The notes under the pieces: generated by a model
What the model was told of the DNA's origin: nothing
The model's database searches: none
What the model saw: only the letters and a program-made list of their open reading frames with translations
Shown here: one piece after another, positions 22,861-35,479 of the stretch
How positions within the stretch are numbered: position 1 is the first letter of the stretch
How the letters are laid out: each line of letters starts with the position of its first letter
Position numbers and translations under genes: made by a program
Origin: Melieria omissa
Lineage: Eukaryota > Arthropoda > Insecta > Diptera > Ulidiidae
Direction: 5' to 3'
Assembly: GCA_963971225.1 (NCBI GenBank)
Contig: OZ020269.1
Location: forward strand, 108,013,486-108,077,485
DNA: 64,000 nt

Positions 22861-22989
22861 GCACTCACATAAATATTTTCACATTTTCAATATAATTTTG
22901 AATATCGATCGATTTGTAAGAAACAGATCACATTTGACTGATAATTTTCGTAATTTTAATACAAAAATATAAGTGCGGCACTCTGGCGA

Positions 22990-23360
22990 TTTGCCTCAGG
23001 CGGCATATGAGCTTTGTCCACCACCGATTATATTTAATTTCTACTTTGCTGTTTAGGAATATTTTGTATGAAACAATTTTTCCATCCTTCAATTAATAAA
23101 GTTGTATAAGAATATGAAACCAGAGACAATTTTATTTGGACTCTAAGCAAATTTAATGTACGATTCAGTGAGCGATTTATTAAATTTCATTTCTACTTTG
23201 CTATTTGAGAATAATTTGTATAGAACTATTTGCTCATCCTTCAATTCCTTAACAGTTTAACTAGAATATAAAACCAGTGAAAATGTATTTGATTTCTAAA
23301 CAATTTCAAAGTCAAAAATTCAGTTAGCTTATTATTTAATAAAAGTTCCACTTTGCAAGT
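22990..23360. repeat. Two-and-a-bit-copy tandem repeat, unit about 153 bp
   Basis: 'TTTCTACTTTGCTGTTTAGG' at about 23038 and 'TTTCTACTTTGCTATTTGAG' at about 23191 are each followed by 'AATA.TTTGTAT', 'CATCCTTCAATT' and 'AATAT.AAACCAG.GA'. A third decayed start (GTTCCACTTTGC) lies near 23345. Confidence 0.75.
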
Positions 23361-24259
23361 TCAGTTTCATTAAAAAAAACTGACACAACCCCCAATGTTA
23401 ATTAGATTTTCAATTAACAAAACCATTCACGTGGTGCGTGTGTAAAGTTCCATGGCTTCAACGAACAAACCAAATATTGTTTAATAATAAATTTCAGCTA
23501 AACAAGCGTTCAGCTGAACCAATTCAAATCAAGATTAGACAACAAACCAGACACGAGCCAAGCAACGGACGCCACAAAGCACTTTGAACTGCACCTTAGA
23601 AAAACCGTGTAGAACAGAACCGAACAAACAGGGTGAGGTCCCCGCGGAATGCGATGCCGCCACCCCCAAGTCCCACATTCGACAACGGCCCACAACATTT
23701 CCCATTCCACGCGTCGCTGTTCCGTGCCGCCGTTGGCCACCCTGGCCCACCCGGGCGACCCTATTTGCAGTCTAATAAATTAAAAGTCATTTTTCAGTTT
23801 AATAATTGCATGTTTAGCGCGCCCCGACGTGCCGTGAAGTGGGTCCAAGTGGGCCAATACGAGCACGAAATACCAAATAAAGGCGTAGAAACGTCAGTGG
23901 CAGTCACTAATGTTTACTTTTCGTTTAGTTCGTTTTTCTTGTACTTTTTTTTCTGTTGTTGCCTCTTCTTTGCGTTCGACGTACACAACGCACACAACAT
24001 GTCAAAGTGCGTTTAGTGGCCGCACAAGGCCCCGAGGGGAGCGTTTTTTTAATGCCTGTGTGTGTACAAGTTGCTGTTGTCCCTCAAACGGGCGTTTTTA
24101 GTAGGTCGGAGTTGATAGAGGAAAAGCCACACTGTAATTATTTTGCTACAAGTATGAAGGCAACTTTTCCATTCAGGGTCCTTTGGAGAGAAAAACAATG
24201 AATGTGCATACATATTAATGTTCAAAGTGGTTGAAAATTTGTTGGGCGTCAAGGTGCTA

Positions 24260-24510
24260 CAAATACCAATTTGATATTTGTGCAGAAAATGTCATTATAA
24301 ACGGTGGAAAGTTGCGCCACAAATTACTTTGCACATGTGGAAGTAAATGTTGCTGGTAAACAATTGAAAAGGATATGTTTTGTGTTGAATGATATTTCAC
24401 ATTAATGCAGGAAATTTCATTCAAAACGGTAGTAAGTTGCGAAGGAATTTATTTTTCCGACATGTAAGTAAATGTTGCTGGCAAAGAGTAGAAAAGGCCA
24501 TGTTCTGTGA
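24260..24510. repeat. Two-copy tandem repeat, unit about 125 bp
   Basis: 'TGCAGAAAATGTCATTATAA' (about 24281) and 'TGCAGGAAATTTCATTCAAA' (about 24406) are each followed by 'ACGGT.G.AAGTTGCG' and then 'AGTAAATGTTGCTGG.AAA..G.AGAAAAGG'. Confidence 0.8.
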
Positions 24511-24544
24511 TGTGTGGAGTTTTTAGATATCTTTAGATTTGTAA

Positions 24545-24715
24545 GACTTAAAACAGGTAGAGACTTTAGGCCACCTTCTGTGCCACTGCACGGCTCTCTT
24601 GGGACAAAAATGGAAATAACTAGGCTTTCTTCTTCGACAACTTGGACAATTTCAGATCAGTGAACATTAGAGAGATCAGAGACTCAGGGGCCTCGCTTGA
24701 CGCATCACTGCCTTT
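24545..24715 (+). pseudogene. Decayed LINE ORF2 C-terminus (Cys/His motif)
   Basis: The frame at about 24556 reads VETLGHLLCHCTALLGQKWK then a stop. This matches the HLLCHCPAL end of the LINE ORF2 products elsewhere in the window. After a frameshift, AFFFDNLDNFRSVNIREI corresponds to the usual final segment. Only the extreme 3' coding part is recognisable. Confidence 0.6.
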
Positions 24716-24719
24716 GTAA

Positions 24720-25240
24720 GTTGTCAGGAGAGGCTGCTATCTGCACTATCTCAGTCTTGCCAATCAGATGTGGAAGTCGGTGACTTCCTGTCGTACCTCA
24801 GGGGCGATGTGGCCCTCCTACAATGAGCGGAGATCCCGCGAGCTTATTTACAAATCTCGCACGGACGTTGCTAGGCTTGCGGCGGTCATCACAGGCCACT
24901 GGACCATAGGTCCACATGCGGAGATGCTAAGCATCCCCTTCAATACCCACTGTAGGAGGTGTGGGAATTTAGATGAGAAAGAAACACCAAATCACTTCCT
25001 CTGTCACTGCCCAGCACGAGCAAGATTTAAGTCTCTGGGGAAACACTTCCTTACTTGTTCGACCGACTGCTCGACAGTAAGTCTAGAGAATCTTCTTAGA
25101 TACCCAAATTCTACCAGGTGGAGTTGGTCATACTACTACTAACCAGGTTTTAGTTTTCGGTGAGCATGTGGTACCAAAACGGCGTCTATGCGCTAATTGT
25201 GACTTGCAGGGGAACTGTGAGTCAGCCACTTCAACCAACC
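24720..25240 (+). pseudogene. LINE ORF2 C-terminal fragment
   Basis: An open frame (24768-25142) reads through VITGHWTIGPHAEM, CRRCGNLDEKETPNHFLCHC and FKSLGKHFLT. This is the TGH...CxxC...HxxxCxC end of an APE-type LINE ORF2. RNase H and RT are absent. It lies in the same orientation just downstream of another copy of the same domain (24545-24715), so two independent 3' fragments are adjacent. A tail-like TCAACCAACCAAGC lies near 25230. Confidence 0.7.
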
Positions 25241-25259
25241 AAGCAACCAGTACTCAGTA

Positions 25260-26930
25260 AAAATCATATTGTGAAAAATCCTTTGGGAGCCATTTTGTTT
25301 TAAAATGTTTAAGAAAAAGAAATTAATATATAAATATACATACATATATATAGATATATAATAACACATAGAACGTATAGAGTTCAAAAGTACGCAGTCT
25401 GTGAAAGAACTTTTTAATTATGAATTATATATTGTCTTATAAGCCACAATAATCCACTAATTTATGTTTCTACTTGATGAAAAAATCCTGTGGAATCTAC
25501 TGTGTTCACTTTTCAACGGAATTGTCCAATGAAGATTTGTTTAAATATGAACATTTTCTTATGGGCTTCAATAATCCACCAATTGATTAATAAAGCGATT
25601 TCAATTTTTCGAAATTCCGATGTTAACTGTTCACCAAAATCGTGCGATTCAATGCTTTGTAGTTTCTTTCTTCGAAATTTTGTGATATTTCTGATCTATG
25701 GAAATAAACCACAAACAATTCGGTCAGACAGAGCCAGATTTTTGTCAAAATGTCATGAAATGTGTCTCATGAAATGAGAAAAGACCTGTGATGAGATCCA
25801 CGGGGAGCAGTTGGCGCACATTTTATTCCACAATTAATGGGGAGAAAGTGTGTATTTTACAACAACAACATGTGCACTTTTATTGGAACATCCTATTAAA
25901 TGTTTTTATAAAGTTCGCCAGAAGAAAATAAAACATAAACAATTTAAAGTAATATTTAAATTTATTTTATTTTATTTTATTAAAAGGTTTGTTTGACATG
26001 TTTTCTAAAATGTTTTCTTAAACTTGAAAATTAAAAAAATAATAATAATTAAAAAGAGATTCAATTAAAAACACTTTAATCAATTTTCAATTGCTTGTAG
26101 AAAACTCTAAAAATTCAAAAATTAAGCAATTGATTACACTTTTTCAAAAATTAGTTTCAGTTTAATAGTTTAATAGTTTTAGTTGCGAATTTTGAAAAAA
26201 AAATTTGACATTTTGAAAAAAATTTAACAATTGATTGAATTGAATTGAAAAAATTTATAAAACGGTTTTAAAATAAATTCAATTATAAACATTTTCTTCA
26301 ATTTTTTCTAAAATGCTCGTGAAAAATTCAAAACATACAAAATTTCACACATTTCAATTTCTTTAATTTTTTCAGAAATTAGTTTCTGTTTTATAGAAAC
26401 TGTTGTGAATTTTAAACGCTGGAAAAAAGTAAACTTTGAAGCATTTGTTTGTGCCAAGAGATGTAGAAATGTAAAGTAGAATTGTTACGGATCAACGTCT
26501 TTTTATAAGGAGCTGTGGCGCAGAGAATACCGATGCGTTAAAGGAAATTTCAAAGAATGGATTTTGCAAACTTAGATCAAATATGAATTTTTGTCTAGTT
26601 AGAATCAAGAAAAAATTTGCTTTAATTTTGTTGGACGCCAAAATTCTTCTTAATTCATAAACTAAGCAATAATTTTATAACAACCCAGCACAATTTTTTC
26701 TAAAATGCTCATCTAACGTCTTAAAAAGATCCGTTTATATTTCAGCTTGTTGCATGAAATTTAAACTTTTAATCGGCGTACTTTACCAATTAATTTAAAA
26801 TAAATAAAATTTTCTAAATCACGTTTCGCGTATTTAAAAAAAATGCAAACCATTGCCGCCATAGTCAACGTTTCTAATAATTTTTAATGAAAGCAAACAA
26901 AACCCTTTCTATGCATCAGAGAGTTAACCC
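25260..26930. other. AT-rich non-coding DNA
   Basis: A/T-dominated sequence with a short (ATTTT) run at about 25961-25980. Some loosely repeated phrases occur at 26040-26420 (AAAATTCAAAA, TTTCAATTTTTTC, TTAGTTTCTGTTT), suggesting a very old duplication. No gene seen. Confidence 0.5.
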
Positions 26931-26999
26931 AAAAACCCTTTGCAAATATTCATTAGTCTTCACTTAACGCTGCCTTTTATAAAAACAACAAAAAAATTA

Positions 27000-28700
27000 A
27001 GCATTTGCAATCTTCTCAAAAGTGTGTGGCCCATTAAACGCGCGTCAAAGGAAACCGCCGCGCTGCGTAAAATCGTAAATTTGCCAGCAGTGCGCTTTGG
27101 CTTTATTAGCCGAAGCCGAAAGCCCGCAAATGAGCCAAAGTTGCGCGCATAAAATTGCCCTTTCCAGGCTGTTTTCCTTTTCTGCGTGAGTTGTTTGCCA
27201 ACAGAAGGAATTTTTACACAACGTTCTCTGCATAAATCATTGCAAACGTGATTCGACGCGACGCGACGCTGACTCCGTCAGTTGCCTCACCTGCGGCACT
27301 TTGCTGCCTGCCCTATGACCCCCTGCCGCAGCGACCACACCCACTGCGCCCCCCCCGCCCCGCTGCTGCTTTCTACTTGCTGCTTCTGGCTGCTTACATT
27401 TGCTTAAATATTTTATTTAATTTTTTGTGATATTTTTTGTAATATGTTGTTGTTGTGTTTTTTGGTATATGACAGTAAATTACTTTGGGCGCTTAATCCT
27501 TTGTAATCCTTTTATGTGTTTATTCCACGCTTATGTTTTCGCGGCTGGTGCGCGCATTCCGCACTCGGTGCAAGTGTACTCGCGAGTGTCGGTGTGTGCG
27601 TGTGTAATCCTTCTCATTTGCTGCGGCTAAAAGCCTTTTTAAAAATTTATAATCTCTTCTTGCTTGTGCACACAAACAAACTTCACTCTGGCGTTTTCAC
27701 GGTATTCACTCGCGTTTCGCGCTTTGCGTTTGTTTGTTGTTGTTGTTTTCGTTTTGGTTGCTTTTTTGGCCAAACACGCGCACTTTTTGAGCCCTCGGCC
27801 CCGTAAAGGTTTTCCGTGCAATGCTTTCGGCTGAGCGCTGTTGGCACCGATTTGCGCGAATCCCTCGCCGCGTTTCCGGTTATTAAATCTTTCTAGGCAT
27901 TGATTTTTATGCTGTCGCATTCGAGCGCTGACACTGCCTCAGCTGAACTTGTGCCTTTGACGTATTTCGCGCACATTACACACGTTGGCAGCGCAACAAA
28001 GCCGCCCGGAAGGAGACGAACGTGCACGCCGCGTTTTCACCGAAATTCGCGCGTCAACAAAAAAAGCACAAACGTCGAACGACCCGCAGGACCGCTCTGC
28101 CACTGTTGGCCTCTGGGGACCCGCTCGCAGCGCTCGTCTCACTGTTCGCACGCGGCCCTACGCCCGACTCAAGGCTCGACAACGGCTCAACCGTAGCGCC
28201 ACCAGGCACCGCATCGCATCGCCGCGCCTCGACTCGAGTCGCTGCCGGATTGTGTGTATGAGTGGCTCGCACTGTGCTGCTGGCCAGTGCGTCGTCTGCT
28301 TCTTCTTTGTCACTGCGGTCGCGTGTGGAGCGCGTGCAACAGCCGCCAATCGTACCAAATCGCTTGAATATCCCGGTAACACTGAATTTCGAAATTTATG
28401 AATGGCCAGCAACACGCGCAGTGCAGCGCAGCACTCGGCCGCGTGTGGAACCAGTTCGCGGCGGTCGGCCGAGCAGCCCACAACAGCGCTGTGGACACTC
28501 ACTTCGGTGGCGCTCCGGTGTGCCGCCGGCTGCACTCGGCCCAAGTGGAATGTGCGCGGCACATGCGCCGAGGCGGTCGTCTGTCGCTGCTTCGGCGGAG
28601 CGCAGCTGTGGAACGTGTTGGCGAGAGTCAGCGAACAGTGCAGCGCCAAAAGCAGAGAAAACTGTTGAAACGTACGAGCGGCTTAAAGGAAAATCCCTAA
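27000..28700. other. GC-rich block, possible promoter or UTR region of an unidentified gene
   Basis: This is the most GC-rich stretch of the window, above all 27900-28650. Several overlapping frames stay open on both strands, as composition alone would produce, and none resembles a family. One minus-strand donor-like site (GAA|GTGAGTGTCC, about 28502) follows a frame that starts without ATG. A transcription start region or conserved enhancer would fit, but nothing proves it. Confidence 0.35.
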
Positions 28701-29016
28701 ATTTAATAACTAAGAAAATGTTGCCGAGGTCAGGTGTACTGGAGATACTGAAGTCATTTGAAATATGCTGGAAGGGAAATATGCGCGAACTGTTTGTCGT
28801 AGTGCAATATTGAGAAATTAATTCGGTGACTGTAGGTCTGACATTGTTGGCCGTTTTATAAAAAATAGTCCAACTTTGACTTAGAAATATTAGTCAACAT
28901 TGTCCAAAGATGTTTGCTTGTATTATAAAAAATTACCTAAACTAATGATGGCTTCGAGGAAATGTTTTTATTTGAGCTCAAAGAATTCCCGGGATTTCGA
29001 AATTGTCGCTTTCTGT

Positions 29017-29545
29017 AAGAATACAAAGTCATAAAATTTTTAAAAATTTTCTCATATAGGTAGAAATATGTCAGGAATCTGGTTGGAAAACATTGGCTCC
29101 AAACTTGGCGCAGGTTTTAATTTCAAAGTCAACAAGACTTGGAAATTTCTTAGGTTCAGATCCATCACACATTAAAGTCATAAAAAAAGACGTCAGTATT
29201 TTTTTTAATAATCAAATTTGAGATTCGGGCACAAATCTAAAAGGTCCTCAAAAAGATTCAAATCATGCTGAATACTGAAGAATACAAAGTCATAAAATTT
29301 GTTAAAATTTCCTCGTATGAGCAGAAACATGTCAGGAATCGGGTTGGAAAACATTGGATCCAAACTTGTGTGTCTTGCCGCAGGTTTAAATTGCAAAGTC
29401 AATAGGACTCAGAAATTTCTTAGATTCAGATCCATCAAACATGAAAGCCATAAATAAAGCCGTCTGTATTTTTTTTTTGGCATCAAAATTGAGATTCGGT
29501 TACAAATTTAAAAGGTCCTCAAAAAGTTTCGAATCATGCTGAATA
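29017..29545. repeat. Tandem duplication, two copies of 261 bp
   Basis: 'AATACAAAGTCATAAAATTT' occurs at 29020 and 29281. Both copies run through 'ATGTCAGGAATC.GGTTGGAA', 'CAGATCCATCA.ACAT.AAAG', 'GAGATTCGG' and 'AAAAGGTCCTCAAAAAG', ending 'CATGCTGAATACT'. Divergence is moderate, with a 9-bp insertion (TGTGTCTTG region) in copy two. Confidence 0.93.
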
Positions 29546-30879
29546 CTAAAGATATATAAAACAATTATTTATATTATTTATTTATTTTATTCATTATTAT
29601 TTTATTCATTTTTGGTTTTTGATTGATTTTTTTAAATTGATTATTGGTGCCAAAACTTTAGATTCGAATATTTTCAGCTAGAATCTTGGCTTCTGGGCCT
29701 TTGCTCTCTTTTAAGCATAACAGTTTTTTATTAAAGTCCACTTTTCAAATAGTGAAATGCATGTTTAACGATATAATTTCATACGTGTTGCTGCAACATA
29801 GTTGAGTCAACATGTTTAGCTGAAGAAGCTCATATCGTCTGTTTGTAAATGATTAACAGTCCCATAAAAATTTGCTGCTAGGGTCTAATTTTTCGATACT
29901 ACAAGAGCTTCTTTCAAGCGTGTAGCTGAAACATTGTTGTAGCAACATTGTAACAACAAATCTAACAGATGTTACGATAAGCAAGTTAGCAGTTACTCAC
30001 CAGTCGCTCATTAAATTTGGAACTTATGTTGGACACAGAGTCCACTCTGTTGCTAATGCTAACAGTTTGTGGTTTGCATTCGTTGCAACATGTTGCGCAA
30101 CATGCTGTGTTGACTCTGTTATAGTTTACAGTGCCTTTAAATCTACTTATTTAACCACCACTGCAAGTGGTGCTAAAATAAAGTTCAAACTATCATAAAA
30201 ATAACACAAACTTTCATTATTACTATTTCATTTATTTTTACTTCACTTAAGTCAGCATGAATAAGTTAGTTTAGGTATTTTTGCATTAATTACTTTGACA
30301 ATTTTAACTGCCATATTTCTAATTTTCTTTTTTTAGAAGCACCAAACAAATCGTACATAAGTGCAAACATTCTAGAAGAGAAAGTAAAGCCGAACAAAAA
30401 GCAAAACAGAAAAGAAAAGACAAAAAGAAACATGTGACATCAAATTTCAATTGGAATCTCATGAATGCATTCGTGCATCTCTGTTTCTTTAATCCTCTCA
30501 TTTAGTTCCAAAACCAATTTGAATATAGATTCAAACTGAAAAGATTGTTGATATTTTTTTATAGCTTCTGAATATCAGAAATTTGCAGCTACTGTGGTCA
30601 ATCGACTTCTGATTTTAATCCATTGACTTGAATTGTGATCCCATTCTTTCTTCAGCATCAGAACTGCTTGAACATCAATTTCCCATATTTGCATTCGAGC
30701 CACTTGAAAATAATCGCTGACCGTTTGACTCGCATTTATTTGCATCAAAATGTCGCATTGTTTGTCTAAGCCACCATTTTATAGGCGTTTTATTCAAATC
30801 TAACCAGGAACGCTTAAAGTGCCATAAGCTGATAATTCCACCAAATCCGACTTTATGCGCCGGTGAGCGACCAGCGCTG

Positions 30880-32150
30880 AGCTCTTATCGCCCATGGACG
30901 CATCGACGAACGCCAATTAACACATCAACAGAAACAGCAACAACAACAGCAACAGATCGACCCCAACGCATTGTTATGTAATCTTAATTGCAGTCAGAAA
31001 TAGTCAAATTAACAGCGCTCACGATAGTCGACTTGGCTCGCTCGGCCCAATGCATAACAAGTCAATTTTGGGCCCAAGACGCGGCCTGTCTTTCTTAAGA
31101 ATTCCCCAATAAAAACGTTATCAATCTTGGAGTTATTGCAGGCGGACCGCGGAGACAGCGAGGAATCAAAGAGGAGAATCAAAGAAACCAATAAAACTGG
31201 GCTCGATTGCACAGCACCCGAGAGAGAGCGAGCGAGAAAGAACCAGACGTGAGCACAGAAGGTGCGAGCCGCTCCTCAACTCAACGCAACTGAACTCAGT
31301 TCGGTTTAACTCTGCGAGGGATTTTTATTAATGGTGCCGGCCGTTGTCCACTTTATGCACTTTTAATATCAAAAACTTTATGCCGCTGCCGGTGCATCTT
31401 GCGCTGTCAGTTGTCCTCTCGCTCTCGCCCGCTTTGCATTCGTCCGCTTTTATGGGCTGACTTCGAGTGCCAGCGCGGTGAATATCTTTAAAATGTCGAT
31501 TCATTTGGCTTTTTACGGGCCACTACAACCGATACGGCGACAACTATAAAACCAACAACAACGAATAGTCAAGAACAAGCGCGCCGAACATTTAAAGGCT
31601 TTTACGGATAAATGACAAACTTGAGGCGTCGAATTAATTTGTGTGCCGATAGTGCAGCCAACAACAACAAGAACAGCATCCGTCTGAGCGTTTGCTGCCT
31701 CGTCGATAAATTGCAGCCAAGGTTGGTTCATTTTTCTTCGCACACAACTCAGACGCGCGGACAGTGGCGTCCGCCCAGTTGGCCGCCATGTGGGCTCATT
31801 ATGTACGATCGTCTGTCAGCGCTGCGGCGAAGCGGGAGCGCCCCCAAAATGCGATTAAGATAAACTTTGTAGGCGCTCGCTGCACGCACCGCGCGATGCT
31901 GAAAACGAGAAGCTCGCCGCTTGATTGAAAAATGCAGCCGAAATCCGATAAGTGCGGCGCTGCGGCCGATGTGGCAAGCAGCAGCACTTCGCTTACTTAA
32001 ACTTGAGGTAGCGAAATTAATTTTGTTCTCGATAACGTTGTGCGACGCACAAATTTTTCATTCTCTCCTGCAGGAGCACTTTTTTGGCGTTGCGACGTGC
32101 TGAGGTGGAAAAATGCCGCGCGATAAAAATCACACGGCAGCTTTTAAAAT
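30880..32150. other. Higher-complexity non-coding block with GAGA-type runs
   Basis: Near 31208-31240 there is a purine run of GAGAGAGAGCGAGCGAGAAAG type, of the kind bound by GAGA factor in flies (general knowledge). A short minus-strand frame (31009-31212) has a hydrophobic head but no splice support and weak amino-acid character after it. No gene is called. Confidence 0.35.
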
Positions 32151-32477
32151 TTAATTAACCAACGCATTGAGAGATCAACGGAGCCTTTATTGAAAGAAGT
32201 GTTTGTTTTAAGGCTGATAAGGCGCTGAGTGCGTACAGGTTGGCGGTTGGAGTACAAAATTGCACTCAGATTTTCGGTGATATGAAAAAATTCGTTTAAA
32301 TCGAAAATTGATTAAGTCAAACACGCTACTGAGGAATTTGGCAGCGGCTCACGTGATGGAAATCGATGCAGAAATTGAAGCAACGAGCAAGTCTCAAATA
32401 TTTAATGATTTATTTTTGGCTGTGAATGTTTTCAACGAGAGAGAAATGGCACAGGATCATAAAAAGTGAATGGTTAA

Positions 32478-33206
32478 GGGGAGATTCTCATTCAAATGAC
32501 TAAAAAGTAAGCAAAATTTGGAATTTTTTTGTGGGCTAATAAAAAACATAGGAAAAAACAGTTTTAGGATTCAAAAAGCTTATATTTTCGTCATTATTTA
32601 CAAAGTTTTTCAAGACGAAAAAAACAAAATGACGCCCGTGGTGACGTTCCGTCTAAGATGCGGTTCGCTTGGAATAACAAAACTGCGTACAGCCTGCTGC
32701 CTCAGGATCGATCTGAAACACAAAACCAATTATAAGGCTCGAAAGTAGGATACTTTTATTGGAGGAATGACCTAAGAACGGGTAAAAAACTTCAAAATTG
32801 ACATAATGGTGCGATCTCAAACTTTGAAATAGATTTTTTAGCCCTTTTTTTATACTTTGAAGCTTCACAAAAAATAGTTAATACAAAGAATTTGTAGATT
32901 TTATAGGTCATTACTCCAATGAAAAGGGTCTTCTTTCGAGAAAACAAAACATGAAGTCTTTCAGTTGAACCGTTTTCAAATGAGATTGTACGCAGTTTAG
33001 AAAAATCATGTTTTGAGATAAACGCTTTTAAAGTTTTGAGCGCGCGTTCCGAGCCGAGAGCGCCCAATGGCGGGATGGCCTGTAGAAACTTTTCTGATGC
33101 GCGGATCGGAAAATCGGTTTATCGCAATATAGTCGACACTAATACCTTTCAAAAAATTTAAAGAAAAAAAATCGAATTTTTGAAAATTTTGAATGAGAAC
33201 CTCCCC
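32478..33206. mobile_element. Non-autonomous TTAA-flanked DNA transposon, 729 bp
   Basis: Flanked on both sides by TTAA (32474-32477, 33207-33210). The ends are inverted repeats GGGGAGATTCTCATTCAAA and the complement with one mismatch (18 of 19). A TTAA duplication is the hallmark of piggyBac-type integration (established). The G-rich terminus is not the usual CCC start, so family placement is inference. No transposase is recognisable inside; the frame at 32518-32748 has no family resemblance. Confidence 0.82.
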
Positions 33207-33829
33207 TTAAAGGGATTCAGGTAGTGAATACCTCACTGAATTGGATTGGAAACCTTTTTAAGAAGAGAAAGATTTATTGCTTCGGCAGTCATTAATATAC
33301 ATACATACGTATATTTTATATGTTTTATGTATTACGATCTGATCTCTTAACATACCTTCGGAATTATAATAGTTCCAAGACATAGACTTGAAATCTTTTT
33401 CATACGCAATTTATCATTTCTTATTAGATTTCAAAATCTTGATAACGCTTTCTAAACCTTTTTTCAGGTTTTGTTGTTGTTTTTGTACATGTTTCTTGTA
33501 CATTTTGAACAAGATGTAATAATTAAGTGTCTGCATGCTAACACTTTTTCAACTAAAGATTGATTTACTCGGTCCATATGTTTTGCATTCGTAGTTGGTT
33601 CAAATTTTAGCACTGAAAGACCCCACAGATGCTTCACCAAATACATAAAAACGCCTTTTGGTGGTGTAAACCTGGTTTAGCTGCACTTAACTGTGATTGA
33701 TTCGGAGAGAGCCGCTGCCTTCTTAGTAATCATAGAGGACCAATTTTTCATTACCAGTCATGAAGCAATATCGACTTGCACAAAAATTACGTTTCTTTCC
33801 GATTACCCTAATATTATTATAGCTTATAG

Positions 33830-34895
33830 TCAATGGGCCCAAAAAATCACGTTTTTCTTAACCCTTTGTTGATCCCGTCAGATTTCTTTGGAAAAATGCT
33901 TGTTTAATTATTTCTAATTTGAAGTGTTTTTACCATAATTTAAGTCAGTAGACCATTTAAATCATGTCTCTCCTCATACAAATTCTTAACCCATCGTTGA
34001 CCCAGTCAGAATTTGATTTTCGAAAAAATAAAAAACATGTAATTTCACCTAGTTTGAAGTCAAAAGGCCCATAAAATATTGTTCCTATAAGCTTTTAACC
34101 CATTGTTAACACTATACGAATTTTATGTCCGAAAAAATAAAAAACACGTGTCGAATTATTTCTCACTAGGAGTACTTTCACCTATAGTAGTTTGAAGTCA
34201 AAAGGCCCATGAAATCTTGTTCCTTCATACAAGCTTTTAACCCATTGTTAACCCTTTTAAATTTGGATTTTCGAAAAAAAAATTAAAACACGTGTCGAAT
34301 TATTTTTCACTAAGAGTTACTTTTACTAAGTTTAAAGTCAATAGGTGTAAAAAATCATAATTCTTCATATAAATTTTTAACCCTTGGTTCACCCCTTTAA
34401 ATATTGATTTTCAAAAAAATCAGAAACACGTGTCAAATTATTTGTAATTTCAAGTGTTTTCACTAACTTTGAAGTTAATAGGCCAATAGTATCAGGGTCT
34501 TTCGTAGCCTTCCATATACGAATCTTAACCTTTGGTTCACCCCGTTAAATTTTGATTTAAAACAAAAATATAATGTAGAATTATTTTGGATTTGGAGTAT
34601 ATTCACCAAGTTTAAAACCAATGGACCTATTATATCAAATTTCTTCATACAACACTTTAAGCCACGTTATACCCCTTTAGACCCATGAATTTAAAAAAAT
34701 CTCCTCTTAGCCTCATTTTTCAAGATATACCTACAGTTTAAATCCTTAGAGTATTTTCAGAAAGTTTGAAATCAATATATTTATTAAATCACGTTTCTTC
34801 ATACAAAACCTTAACCCATGTTTTGCCCTTTTAGACCCCCCTTTAAAGATGCCATTTTTAAAGATGTACCTACAGTTCAAATTTCACGTTTGTAA
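33830..34895. repeat. Degenerate tandem array, unit about 110-150 bp, eight copies
   Basis: The phrase 'TTAACCCATTGTTAACCC' and variants recurs near 33859, 33987, 34096, 34236, 34376, 34524, 34649 and 34808. It is framed by 'CTTCATACAA', 'TTTTCGAAAAAATAAAA', 'CACGTGTCGAATTATTT' and 'TTTGAAGTCAA.AGGCCCAT'. The CACGTG-containing segment is retained in the central copies (about 34145, 34290, 34426). Unit length varies by indels. Confidence 0.85.
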
Positions 34896-35479
34896 CTTAA
34901 GCGGCTGGAACGAGCGATGATGAATCAGTCAGTCATTCAATCAATCAAGACAAAAAATTATATGTATATAGGTTTCATATTTTGCTGGGTCACTCAGCAA
35001 AGCGACGGACTCCGACTGTTGTATTGCATTCCGATTTCATTCTAATCTTTCTTACATTTAAGTACTTAAACAAAAAACTGAGCCTAGAAAATTCAATCCT
35101 ATGTTTGATGTTACCTTGTTGATGTTTACTAACTAAGCTGACCGTAACAAGTCTTGATCAAATGTTGAGCAATCTTAGAAACTTCCTCCAAATGGACTCA
35201 ACAGTTTATTACATCACAATCTGGTTCTGCCAAAATAGACGCGATCTACACATCCATTAGATTTCCAATTCCCTTTTTCGATGTAGACGCAATCTACATT
35301 TCCATTACGTTTACAAATCTTTTTCTGGTTGAGTTTGAATATGCAGTCAGCAGCACATCGATGTGCCAAACTACGTCCTAATCCTCACATATATCTCAGT
35401 CCTTCTGGAAATCATTATCCTGCGCCACTTTCTCTGCAATAAATGTATTCAGTTTACACTTTTAAGTGCAACTAATGAC

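Noticed and set aside
28158..28649. 163-codon minus-strand open frame in the GC-rich island
   Set aside because: Stop-poor in several overlapping frames because of GC content; starts with TTG and has no recognisable domain.
31009..31212. Minus-strand frame with hydrophobic head resembling a signal peptide
   Set aside because: The remaining sequence lacks protein character, it stops after 67 codons and no splice donor supports an exon.
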